Shown here: piece after piece, positions 1 through 9,719 of the stretch
Numbering within the stretch: the stretch's first letter is position 1
Layout of the letters: the number at the start of each line of letters is the position of its first letter
Assembly (NCBI GenBank): GCA_002685535.1
Contig: NYXK01000053.1
Coordinates: 252,410-294,724 of the forward strand
Reading direction: 5' to 3'
Origin: Deltaproteobacteria bacterium
GTDB taxonomy: Bacteria > SAR324 > NAC60-12
DNA: 42,315 nucleotides
The notes under the pieces: model-generated
What the model was told of the DNA's origin: nothing
Databases searched by the model: none
What the model saw: the letters and a program-made list of their open reading frames with translations, nothing else
Program-made: the position numbers and the translations under genes

Positions 1-883
1 TTCAGCACCAAGGAGGCCTACAGGTGGCGCGGCCGCACACCACAACACATCCTCACCAGCGGTCTTGATGACTACCCACGCCCTCAGCCGCCACACCCAG
101 GAGAGCTCCACGTCGATCTCATCTCCTGGATGGGCATGATGACCAAATCGCTCAAGAACATCGCTACACTCCTCGACTACGCCGACGATGTTAAGGAACT
201 CACCACAATCGAAACTGCTATCTTGCGCAACATCGATGATTTGCACTGGAGTGAGAAGGATAAGTGTTACTGCGACGCTACCATCGACGATTATGAGGAG
301 AATAAACTAGTCTGCCACAAGGGATATATCTCGCTCTTCCCATTCTTGACGGGTCTTTTAGACCCAAAGAGTGAGAAATTGGGGCATGTATTGAAGTTGA
401 TTGGCGATGAAGAGGAGCTGTGGAGTCCATATGGGCTCAGGAGTTTGAGTAAAAAAGATGAGTTCTACGGCACCGATGAAAATTACTGGAGAGGCCCCGT
501 ATGGATGAACATCAACTATCTCGCTGTAGTACAATTACTCGTAAGTCTTGCTTCCTTTCCATTTCTGTCCTCAAATCCACCTCGACCTTTCACCATTTCA
601 CGAACTAATACGACCAAAACAGAAATACTCCCAAACCCCTGGCCCTCACAAATCCCTCGCCACAGACCTCTACAGCACTCTCCGCCTCAATCTCATCAAG
701 ACCGTCTACGATGCCTGGACGGAGACGGGCTTCGCTTGGGAACAGTATAATCCTGAGACGGGCAAGGGGCAGCGGACGCAGCATTTCACGGGCTGGACGA
801 GTTTGGTGGTGAAGATCATGGGGATGCCGGATTTGAGTGGTGGTGCTTGGGAGGTTAAGGGCGCGGGGCATGATGAGCTGTGA
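1..883 (+). CDS. GCS1: ER glucosidase I (mannosyl-oligosaccharide glucosidase, GH63), C-terminal part
   Basis: Partial gene cut by the left edge; reading begins at base 1. Exons are 1-540 and 623-883, joined by an 82 nt phase-0 intron (donor gtaagt, acceptor aaacag, branch-like ctaata near 605). Seen: SGLDDYPRP near the start, then ELHVDLISW, GTDENYWRGPVWMNINYL and WEQYNPETG followed by HFTGWTSLV. These are signature blocks of the GH63 catalytic (alpha/alpha)6 barrel. Family knowledge: this ER membrane enzyme removes the terminal alpha-1,2-glucose from Glc3Man9GlcNAc2, the first trimming step after N-glycan transfer. The glutamate in WEQYNP is a likely catalytic residue by family comparison. 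The stop follows GAGHDEL. The N-terminus, signal anchor and promoter lie outside the window. I see no frameshift; identity is close to certain. Confidence 0.95.
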
Positions 884-1281
884 GTGGAAGGAGAGTTTGG
901 AGGGGGCGTGTATATATGTGACACATGAATGTTGGTACTGGAAAAGCCTCTTACAATATTTATTGCGATTTCTTACTCACACTGGTCTTCGCATCTACTC
1001 TCCACTGCCGTCCCATCCTTGTGCCTCTGGCGAGGAAAGCGCGGATCGGGAGTACAATCTCATACTCAGCTGCATGAAAGGGGCGCTTGACAAGCTGGGG
1101 TGGAAGTTGCAAGCGAGCCCTGCCCGCTCAGGTATATAGGAACGGCCTCTTCCCCCTTCAACTTCACCACCTACTCATCCGTCGAGCACCTGTCGACACG
1201 CAAAAGCTTCGAGCCTCGTCACCGCTCTCTCGCGCCCTTTCACGCCCTATTTACGCCCTGTCACGCCCTGATTCCTGCAGC
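884..1281 (+). promoter_or_regulatory. Intergenic/promoter region of the C2H2 gene
   Basis: About 400 bp between the glucosidase stop and the zinc-finger start. A TATA-like TATATAG lies at 1133-1139, about 145 bp before the ATG. Three copies of ACGCCCT at about 1242, 1253 and 1263 follow at 10-11 bp spacing just before the start codon. No ORF here resembles a gene. Confidence 0.4.
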
Positions 1282-2604
1282 ATGGATTTCTCTCAGCTTG
1301 ATTGGCTTGAGAATTGGCCGCCTCTCGACCAACCCAACATCGCCGATTGCCCCTTCGTCTACCGGAACGAGTAAGAATTTTTTTTTTTGAACAGGGAATG
1401 CTAACGCCCTGTTTTTTCTGGAAAGGGTGATCCCAGTCGCTCTACAATTTGCTGTGGGTGATCTGAGTGTTCGATCGGATGAGGTGGCTCAGCTTTGCAT
1501 CTTCAACCAATCCTCCGACCTGGTTAGTATGCAAGTCTTACCACCGACATCGACAGAAGGCTTCGAAGCGTTCGGTCCCTACCACCATATACGCAGCCTG
1601 TTTCCTCATCGATGACCACGCCTTTGGGTTCTTTGCATGACGGGCCCCCAACATCGAATAAATTTCCACAGGCTCTTTCGGAAACTGTCCGGCGCAATTT
1701 GCATTCTGTCGGGCAATCTAGCCGTTGTGTATGGCCCGAATGCAGTTCCTCGGATAGTTTCATGGGACTTGAAGCTATCGAGGACCATATCGTCAAGGCC
1801 CATGTCTCCGCTGTGCAAGTCGCCTGGCCGGGCTGCAAGTGGCCTGACTGTGAGTCGAGAAAAGGCGCTTTCAGCACCGCGTCCCGTCTCTGGGACCACA
1901 TTCAAAACATCCATATTGAGCCTCTGATCTGTCCCGAGCGAGACTGCTCTCACAAAAAAGCATTCGGGAAGCAGGGTGACCTTGATCGTCACTACAAGAG
2001 TAAACACTTCAATGGTTCTCTACCATTCAAGTGCACCCGTCCATTGTGTCCGAAACCCATCAACGGATTTGCTCGCCGCGACAAGTTGAAGGAGCATGTA
2101 CGGAATTGGCACGGCGCCTTCGAGTGCCTTATCCCAGGATGCCATCGGGGCTCTGGCAATTGCTTCAGGACGCAGGACCAGCTCGACTCGCACGGCCAGG
2201 CCGGGCACAGAGGACTCGAGCGAGGGTGCCCGTTATCGCACTGCCAGACTTCGAATACTTTCGAAGCGTCTCTAGACGTCCTTTTGGCGGATCACATTGC
2301 CGCCATTCACGGCTACTATAATTGTGAACTTGGCACCTGTGGCAAGAATCCAGCCTCGAGTTTCATTCCCTATACACTGAAGAAACACCTCATCGCCGAT
2401 CATAATGTATTGCCATTTGAGGCTGTTGGTCTTGTTGACTCGCTGATTAATGCTGGTGAATGTGGTTTGAAGGATGCACAGCTGGCGAGACTGGGCTGGA
2501 CCCTCAGCACCCGTGATGTTTCGGAATTTGGAACGAGCAAGACGTTCGTGGAATGCAAATCCTGCTCATTGATTGGATACAGCACTTCTGATTCTAGTGA
2601 GTGA
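1282..2604 (+). CDS. C2H2-type zinc-finger protein, about 397 aa
   Basis: Hand-built model with exons 1282-1370, 1426-1522 and 1597-2604. The introns are 55 nt (gtaaga...gaaag) and 74 nt (gttagt...acgcag); both junctions keep frame. The start begins MDFSQLDWLENW. From about residue 90 the protein carries a series of C2H2-like units: CVWPEC..H.VKAH, CKWPDC..H.QNIH, CPERDC..HYKSKH, CTRPLC..HVRNWH, CLIPGC..HGQAGH, CPLSHC..HIAAIH and CELGTC..HLIADH. The pairs are spaced like the tandem fingers of fungal nuclear C2H2 proteins, where each finger has a long linker. Role by family: probable sequence-specific DNA binding in the nucleus; the target is unknown. The C-terminal 70 residues hold no recognisable domain and end in a short Ser-rich tail. 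The upstream gene is on the same strand; the downstream gene converges on it. Confidence 0.8.
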
Positions 2605-2905
2605 GATATTGAGGGGTTTCGGTAGTGGAAAACTGTCAGCGGCTTTATGCTGCAGCGGAGAAGAATTGGGTCTTTTATTCTCCTTATCTATCTTGCCGGA
2701 ATTTCCTTGCTAGTAATGTGCCTGCGCCTAATTTTGTGCTCTCCACGATGTCTTTCGTTTTTTCTCAGCGTCTTGTTGCTTTCGGTTCCCCGTCAAACCT
2801 GTTCACTTCTCCCTTTACGATAAGCTAGTTATTTACCCCTAAATCCAATTCAATCTCGCTCCTGCACCGTGCCAATGTCAATAAACGCCTAAGTGTCCCT
2901 CTGAC
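2605..2905. other. Convergent intergenic spacer
   Basis: About 300 bp between the stops of the C2H2 gene (plus) and the Zn2Cys6 gene (minus). It must hold both 3' ends. It is T-rich, and I see no gene or repeat in it. Confidence 0.6.
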
Positions 2906-5659
2906 TCAAACATAAAAACCTCCATAAGTCCAATCCGAACTCTCATGGTTCAAAGTCAAATGTGGATCCAATCCCAAGAATGCCGCTCTTGTCTGCGGAT
3001 CGATGATCTCTTGATCTAGGTTACAGTCCATGCCCATGTTGAAATCTTGGCCTGGGAATGCGGGGAGACCTTCGAGGTTGAAGGTCGGATATGCGTTGTA
3101 ATTGGTATTGGTATTGCCGTCTGGTTGAGGTGTTTGGACTTCCAATGGGAAGCTCTGGTACTGGGTTGCGGATGTGGACGGATTTGTCGAGGGCACGGGT
3201 ATTGAGTGACTGGTGGGCGTTGAGAAGGAGGACTGTCTTTGTCTCTGCTGGTCCTGTTCTCTCATCATACCAGCACTCGCACTCGGATTATGAGAAACAG
3301 GAAACAACGACTCCAAATACCTCCTCGACCTTCTCTCCAAAATCCCCTGCATATGCCTCTTCACAATCTCCACACTCCTATTCAGCCCGGGCATCGCCAT
3401 CGCCGACCTCTGCAACACCTCCAAAAAGAACCGCAATCCCAACTTCTCCGTATCCACACCCGTGTCCGGCAATGTCACACTCACATTCACACTCTCTTCC
3501 TCCTGTAGCTGGAAATGCAACACCGCTATCGTAGCTGCTACATATGTGTTATAGCAGTTCAGATACGTGGTGTGGCCGTACCCGAATGTGGATGTTAGGA
3601 GGATGAGGAGGTCATGGATCGCGGCGGTGGCGGTGATGCAGATTTGGTAGGAGCGCAGGACGGCGGGGTTGTTGAAGGAAGGAGTGCCGATTATGTAGGG
3701 GCGGTGCAGGAGGATGAGGGTTGTGTGGTAGAGAAGGTTGAGGGAGACGATGTGGAGGGGTGGGCTGACTGATGGAAGGGATTGAACGTCGAGGCGGACG
3801 GGGTTGGGGAGGTCGGTCCACCATTTTTGGATGGAGGTGCTGATTTTGATGAAGGACGAGGTTTTGGGGTTCGGGGATGTGCTGGTGTTGTTGCGATGCT
3901 TGGGGGATGAGGCGGGTGTGTCGGTTGAAGATGTCCCGTATATCTCGAGCATGATGGTGCTAAGGATTGTGGAGAGCTTGCAGAGGCCAGTGAAGCAGGA
4001 TATCATGTAGCCTTTCTGGGGCGGGTAGGGTGGCCGTGGTGTGCTTGTTGGATCTGAGTCGGAACCGTAGAATGGTTCCCATAGATCGTGTTCGGTGAAG
4101 TCGTCCACTTTGGAGAATATCAGTTGTTTCTCTCCAGGCTGGGAAGGGTGTCGAACTTACTGAATTCAGGTGGATTTGATTCTACTGGAGGAATGAAGGC
4201 TGGCATGCGTCCAAGATACAAACTCATAGCTTTATCCCAAGTATAACAGCCCCAAAACAAACGTTTGCGGATCTCAATATCCTCAGCTGTCAAGCTTCTC
4301 ACATAACCGCGAAGCTTGTCGCTTGGTAAGTGGATACCGAGATCGATGGCTATTCGAAAAGCCATACCGGAATACAGCCAGGCTATTCTGATCAGAATTA
4401 AAACCTTGCGCCTAAGCAAGCATTGACTGACCTTGTGAAGAGTTCCCAAATGCAAAGTCCCGCGCTGATTGCTGAAGCAGCGCTTGAACTATGGATATCG
4501 AGCTGGGATTGGTAAGACGCATTGCCAAGGAATGTTGAGCCTGTTGTTGAAGTGCAATCATGACTGCGTTCGCTGCTTCTCTGTCGTCTGAGTCTTGCAC
4601 TCGAAATCTTGCACTGTGCGCAAGGAGCACTTTCAAGAGAGGTTCTGAGAAATATTGAGTTTCTGGTTGGTTTGGAGAACTGAGAGCCATGTCGCCTACT
4701 TATTGTTTAGTAGATATTCAAGATAACTATCGTTGCAGCAGGCTTACGAGTGAAAGCCGGTCGATACACAAACATAAACATAGGGTGTATCCAACACCAA
4801 TGAAAGCGAAGAAACTCGGCAGCGACGTCAGCAGGCACATCGCTTTGTATTGCTGTGATGTTCCCTATGGCGAGATCCTCAAGACGTCTCTGATGAGCTG
4901 CATTGGAGACAAGCGACTGTTTGATCTGGTCTGCTTGGTGATTGCCAACATTACCGGGAGTCTCAGGTGATGCTCCACTCGAAACTTGAGCCAGTACATC
5001 GAGCCTGGCTTCTGGTGATGGAGCTTCGTGAAAGACGGAAGTGGGGTTGTGAAATGACACCCCGCCATGGCTGTCGACACTGATTTGTGATACCCAGCGG
5101 TCGGAGTCTCTATCAGTTTCGCTTCGTGCTTCTTCTTGGATCTGATAAGCTGGACTAGTCGTTTCGTTTGGATCACTTGCTAAGGTTGACTGATATGGTG
5201 AGTTTGGTGGTAGTGTACCGCTGTCTGCGTGTGTGACCAAAACATCGTCATTCTGAAGTACGCCATCCATAAGCATTAATTCTCAGAACGAAAGTGAAAG
5301 TTGCTTACAGCAGTCACGGAAATCTGCCCATGAGGAGAGTTCCCACTTCTTTCCAGAAGTAATTGCTCGATCCTGGCTTCCAATGACCTGACATATGCCA
5401 ATGATGGTGGTTTGTCATAATGGCATTGGCTCTTGTGCGCCAGACACGTCGAGCATGAAGGCAATCGACTGTCGCATTTGCTCTAAGTGACATCGTTAGA
5501 CCATGCATGTTGCACTTCAGTATCAATTCCTGAGATCTAGTTCTTGCAAGGCAAGCGGTGAAATAAACAAACCTTTCGCTTCCGACAGCTGCTACAAATG
5601 GCTTTTCGCCGAGCCACCGTACTCCTCTTGCCTACACTTGTCGTCGGATTCTCCTCCAT
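2906..5659 (-). CDS. Zn2Cys6 fungal-specific transcription factor, about 817 aa
   Basis: Six exons on the minus strand: 5659-5573, 5482-5309, 5252-4748, 4695-4432, 4382-4161 and 4107-2906. Introns are 90, 56, 52, 49 and 53 nt, all GT-AG and frame-keeping. The first intron splits the binuclear zinc cluster; after splicing it reads C-X2-C-X6-C-X6-C-X2-C-X6-C (CSSCRKRKSKC, then CSTC and CHYD), residues about 24-51. A short coiled dimerisation segment follows (RSLEARIEQLLLE). The fungal_trans middle domain spans about residues 190-450, with WIHPMFMFVYRP, SSQAWLYSGMAFRIAIDLG and KRLFWGCYTWDKAMSLYLGR. The C-terminal 150 residues are Ser/Thr/Gln/Asn-rich, as in activation regions. The ATG at 5659 was chosen because the longer frame to 5767 opens with GTG. 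Family role: nuclear activator of nearby catabolic genes. It lies next to the SDR, hydrolase and permease genes, which are its likely targets (inference). Confidence 0.9.
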
Positions 5660-6359
5660 AAACGCCAAAAATAAATGAAGTGGACTCTGGGTATGTTTTC
5701 GGACACTCGCCTTCCCAGCGTGGCCACGGTGGGCCTTTATCAACTGGGCGCACTTATTACTCCCCACGGTATTTGATGCGGGGATCAGATTTAGATTGGA
5801 AGCTGGAGTGAGAGATGCCAGGGTTGTCCTTTCTGGGGAAATGGTTCGTCGCTCTATCGAGTCATTGGTGTCGCTTAGTGATTATTTTGGTTGTTGGCCA
5901 TGATTCGCGGCAGCCCGTCTTTCCCGTCGTCCTGCTAGGCGAATGGCCGAGAAATGTAAGCACGATGGCACGGTGACGGCGTGAAAATCCACATCTCATG
6001 CAAGAATTGCGGGTGTTGCTTTGAATCCGGATTGATCTCCTCTTGTGGTGGTTGGGAAATGAGGGGTAGAAATGATGTCGTCTGACGCTTCGAAGCACGG
6101 GAGTAAGAGTGGGGGTCAATGTCGAGGCTTGACGGGAACGCACTGATTTTCTGGTTTTTAGAAAAAGAGCGATACGGCACAACAATTCTGGATGACATTG
6201 ACCTTATTATGAAGCAAGACACCGGCGATATTGATATTAATTCGTGTAGGGTCTTGACAACAGATGAAAAGCACAATACATTCCTGTTCTCACTTTTCGA
6301 CACACTGTTTAATGGATTCTACTGAATCACTGAAAATTGATATTCATGATAGAGGAATT
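5660..6359. promoter_or_regulatory. Spacer with promoter of the Zn2Cys6 gene
   Basis: Seven hundred bases between the SDR stop (6360) and the regulator start (5659), both genes being on the minus strand. The ORFs seen on both strands are short and lack family motifs. I see no repeat and no RNA gene. Confidence 0.5.
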
Positions 6360-7512
6360 TTACAGGACACTTTTAACCATCTGGGTATTCTTCTCGGCCA
6401 AAGAATCTGCTTTCAAAGCAGGTCTATCCGCTTTTCCTGCTGTTGTCTGCAAATCGAACTGTCAGTAAACAAGATTTCGCTTCGATGCGATTGGCCACTC
6501 ACTCCACCATCAACGGGCATGATCAGCCCTGTAATCCAGCGAGCTTCTTTACTGCAAAGAAACAGAATTGCTACATCAAATGTTCAGTGGAGTGCAACCT
6601 ATTGTCGATGAACAAGGAGATCCTTACCATTGCCGACATCCCACCCAGTTCCTTCTATCTTCATCAGATTTTGGTTGACTCGAGCTTGTCTCATCTCATC
6701 CGTCATTCCTCGTCCTCTGACCATAGGCGTAAAAACCATTCCAGGGCAGACACAATTGACTCTGATGTTTTCGGGGCCATGTTGAGCTGCCATCGCTCGG
6801 GTCATTTGGATGATAGCTCCTTTTGATGTGGGGTACAGCAGACTTGGGTTTCCACCGAGTACTTGAATGATTTTAGCGAGCACGACTTACAATCAGATGG
6901 AGAGAGGTGGCACATACGACCGCTCACTGAAGACATATTGACGATTGCTCCTCGACCGTTTTTCCGGAACTCTGGAATGACATGTCGGCACATGAGCACC
7001 ATACTCGTCACGTTGATTCTGAAGTCACGGTCCCAATCATTCATATCTATCTTCGTTGCATCTCCCATCGCACCACCAACACCAACTAGAGAATTTCAGC
7101 ATCAGCAAAAATTCATGATGCAATGATTGTCGTAGAAGGGCGAAGGCGCGGTTTTGTTCACTTACCAATATTTACCAGAATATGCACCGTACCAAAAAGC
7201 TTCACGGTCTTCGCAACAGCCTTTTTACACGATTCCTCATCTGTGACATCTGTTTGAATAACCTCAGAAGTGCCCCCTTCTTCGTCGATCATTCGTTTCG
7301 TCTCCGCTGCCCACTCAACGTTGAAGTCAAGGAGGGCAACCTTGGCACCTTGACGCGCTAGAAGAATGGCTGTTGCTCGTCCATTACCAATTTCACCTGA
7401 CAATATATGTTGTTAACAAGTTCTCGAGGCACTTTAAGGGGGTTTCTTTACCTTTGATGCGTGAACCAGCGCCAGTGACGATGGCTACTTCGCCTACAAA
7501 TGAGAATGCCAT
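6360..7512 (-). CDS. Short-chain dehydrogenase/reductase (SDR), about 282 aa
   Basis: Six exons: 7512-7452, 7396-7166, 7085-6918, 6861-6628, 6570-6503 and 6446-6360, with introns of 55, 80, 56, 57 and 56 nt. Frame and family motifs continue across every junction. Seen: MAFSFVGEVAIVTGAG start; a Rossmann dinucleotide loop TGAGSRIKGEIGNG (residues 13-26), slightly longer than the usual TGxxxGxG; LDFNVEWA at the end of beta-2; DVTDEESC; HILVNIVG replacing the common NNAG; catalytic Ser in NMSSVSG (about 149-150); YPTSKG giving Tyr and Lys (about 163 and 167); and RVNCVCPGMVFTPM. The end reads MPVDGGTTAGKADRP. Reaction by family: NAD(P)-dependent oxidation or reduction of an alcohol or ketone in the cytosol; substrate unknown. 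The gene sits between the regulator and the hydrolase on the same strand, which suggests a shared catabolic pathway. Confidence 0.92.
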
Positions 7513-8107
7513 TCTGATTGATGAGCGGTAGGAATGTGTCACTAATCTACAGATATTTGGAAGTGATATAAGCAGATATTGTCCTTCATTGTGCGGCGTG
7601 GGATCAATACTATATCGAACTTCACCTCATGCAGATGTCGAGTCGTGACAGCGAAGGTGGCGATTCCAGCTTGTTTGGCTATGAGGCGAATGACCGCCTC
7701 GAGTGCTACTGTATTGTAAACAGTTATCGGCATTTCACCGATCGGAGTTTCACCGCAGCGAGTAGTTCAGACTTTCTTTACTTTGGTTGTTGATCATCTG
7801 CTAGCTAGCTGCGGGGTCGACTTCTAATGACATCGAGCCTAGCGCAGCTGGTTCCGGGTAACTGGAATCGAAATCTTGGCTACATAATTAGGCTCCTAGT
7901 CACTAATCCCTCAGGGACCAGCTCCCCTGGAATGCTGCCGAGATTAGCGAGCCGAGAACCATTGTCGCTGGAGAGATTTAATCGCATCGTCTAATACACA
8001 TCACACAAGTAAGATCACACGAGGTTTTTTCATCTGAAATTTTAGTGAGAACTCTGTCAATTCATTCATTTGTGTTAAAAGTACTGCATTGTTTTCATAA
8101 TCTGTGG
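7513..8107. promoter_or_regulatory. Spacer with promoter of the SDR gene
   Basis: About 600 bp between the hydrolase stop and the SDR start; both genes read leftwards. The bases next to 7512 must hold the SDR promoter. A 63-codon minus-strand frame near 7542-7733 has no recognisable motif, so I do not call it. Confidence 0.5.
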
Positions 8108-9118
8108 CTACTGTGACAGCCAGAACTCAAACCACTTCACGATGCCTTGCAAACTTTGCTCCTTGACGTAACCTATGACATTATCAGCACCCTATAAGAG
8201 AAGGAGAAGGAGATAGTTTGCTTACGCTCGTATGGGTTGTGCATATCGCCACGTAATGCGAATCCATGTTGAACTCCTGAAAACAACTGAACCTGGTATG
8301 GCTGCTTCTGTTGAATCAAAATGTCAACAGCTCTTCGTCGAGACTCGACATTGAAAGTATGGTCTGTTTCGGCGCAAGAGAGAAACAAGGGCTCTAATCG
8401 GGACATCAGCTAGTTGTTCTTCAATTTTCGGGAAATTGGCATTGCCGTACTTTTCAGATTCAAGAAGTGATGCTCCTTCAAAAATGCTGGATGCGCGAAT
8501 GCACCAGCAACAACGCCATCACCTGCAAGCTGATCGCAGACATATGGAGCTCCAAAGCAATAACTGGAGTACTATCAGTTTAAAATTTCTCGAGGGAACT
8601 GCATGTGAGTACTAACCCAACACAAACGTATTTCGTCTTTGGTTGCCCATACTTTTCTCTCACTTCCGTCACCCATTTCGGCACAGCTTCGTCCGCAAAG
8701 GCAGTGTGCTTCCTCTTCCACGCCTCATAGTCAAAATCTGGATTTGAGTGATCATTTCTGTCTTTTCTATGTTTCCATACCGGGTCCTGATGTAAACATA
8801 AGTAAGTGCTTCAGCTCAAATCAAATATCATCTTACGCCGCGAAAGTAATCTAGACCCAGGACTAGAAATCCATCATCCGCAAACCCATCCATTATCAAG
8901 AGCCCATTATTGAACAAACCCCAAACGTCGGGAAAATACAGTAAAATGTGACCATTCGCATTCTCTTTGGGTGGAGCTACAGTGTATGTTTCAACGCCAG
9001 CGATGGTGACCATCTCGCCTCGCGGTGTTCCCTCGTGGAGAGAGCCTTTCAAACAGCACATCCCTGATGGTTTGGCAAGATATGCGTCCTCCTTTTCAGG
9101 TTCCCGAATACCTCCCAT
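8108..9118 (-). CDS. Dienelactone hydrolase family protein, about 265 aa
   Basis: Five exons: 9118-8837, 8786-8617, 8563-8451, 8393-8226 and 8172-8108, with introns of 50, 53, 57 and 53 nt. After splicing the protein shows GHILLYFPDVWGL, MDGFADDGFLVLGLDYFRGDPVW and then YVCVGYCFGAPY with the Cys nucleophile at about 153. SCAETDHTFN holds the Asp (about 199) and GVQHGFALRGD the His (about 231). Together these make the Cys-Asp-His triad of the dienelactone hydrolase alpha/beta fold. Family reaction: hydrolysis of dienelactones or related esters, as in chlorocatechol or lactone breakdown; fungal members often have unknown substrates. Length is typical. It shares a 600 bp promoter region with the divergent permease. 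The start at 9118 gives a family-like N-terminus, but see the upstream frame at 9289-9546, which could splice in. Confidence 0.92.
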
Positions 9119-9719
9119 CGTTACGATGACTCTGTATTGCTCTGAAAGGCTAATGAGTGATAGTTGTGAATATGAGAATGAGAAAAATGCCGACAGTGAT
9201 GATCAGCAAAAATATGGTAGGCGTTATAGAATAACTCTCACGATGGGCTACTATATTCCTACCTATCAATCATTCTTGGCCACTTGAACTAAGATTCCGT
9301 ACCTTCGCCACCCATCGTGAGTTTGGCGTGTGCTTCCCCACTCTTGAAGACCCTATGGCGGAGATCAGCTGCGAGAGCCCATATTCGGATAACCTCCTCC
9401 GAGATATTCGTGACGCGGAAGCTTAGGCGAATGGCCGCGGGATTTCCTCCGCAGAGCAATTGCTCTTGGCTTGGAATTGGAATTGGATCGACGGTAACTT
9501 CCTCCACATTTCCCAATATCTCCACTAGTACCCCATTGACCCCCATTTTCCCCAGGAACAGTCCGGGTCGTAAAAATCAGAATATATAAGATGGGATGAT
9601 CTGCATCGACCATTTGACTTATCCAACTAGCTCTGACAGTTTCTGGCTCCCTGCTGCATTCTCTACATTTCTGTCCTTTTCACGTTTCTCGCAGCTATCT
9701 GGCGACGCTCTACAGCAAA
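9119..9719. promoter_or_regulatory. Divergent promoter of hydrolase and permease genes
   Basis: Six hundred bases between two divergent start codons. A TATA-like ATATATAA at 9582-9589 lies about 130 bp before the permease ATG. The left half is crossed by an open minus-strand frame listed separately. Confidence 0.5.
9289..9546 (-). CDS. Unidentified short ORF upstream of the hydrolase (doubtful)
   Basis: An 85-codon minus-strand frame beginning with a true ATG (MGVNGVLVEILG) and ending in AHAKLTMGGEGTES. I recognise no family. It could be chance. Alternatively it could be a 5' exon of the hydrolase: a donor gtacgg at 9302 and an acceptor tttcag at 9142 would remove 161 nt and join it in frame to the hydrolase ATG through EQYRVIVT. 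The product would then be about 354 aa. Its length suits neither an ordinary DLH extension nor a typical gene, and it overlaps the probable divergent promoter, so I rate it low. Confidence 0.2.
   Translation of the reverse strand: MGVNGVLVEILGNVEEVTVDPIPIPSQEQLLCGGNPAAIRLSFRVTNISEEVIRIWALAADLRHRVFKSGEAHAKLTMGGEGTES

Noticed and set aside
1524..2007. Minus-strand frames of 125 and 133 codons opposite the C2H2 gene
   Set aside because: They overlap zinc-finger exons in antisense and contain no motif.
5657..5767. Longer N-terminus of the Zn2Cys6 regulator starting at 5767
   Set aside because: The first codon is GTG, not ATG. The ATG at 5659 places the zinc cluster near residue 24, usual for the family.
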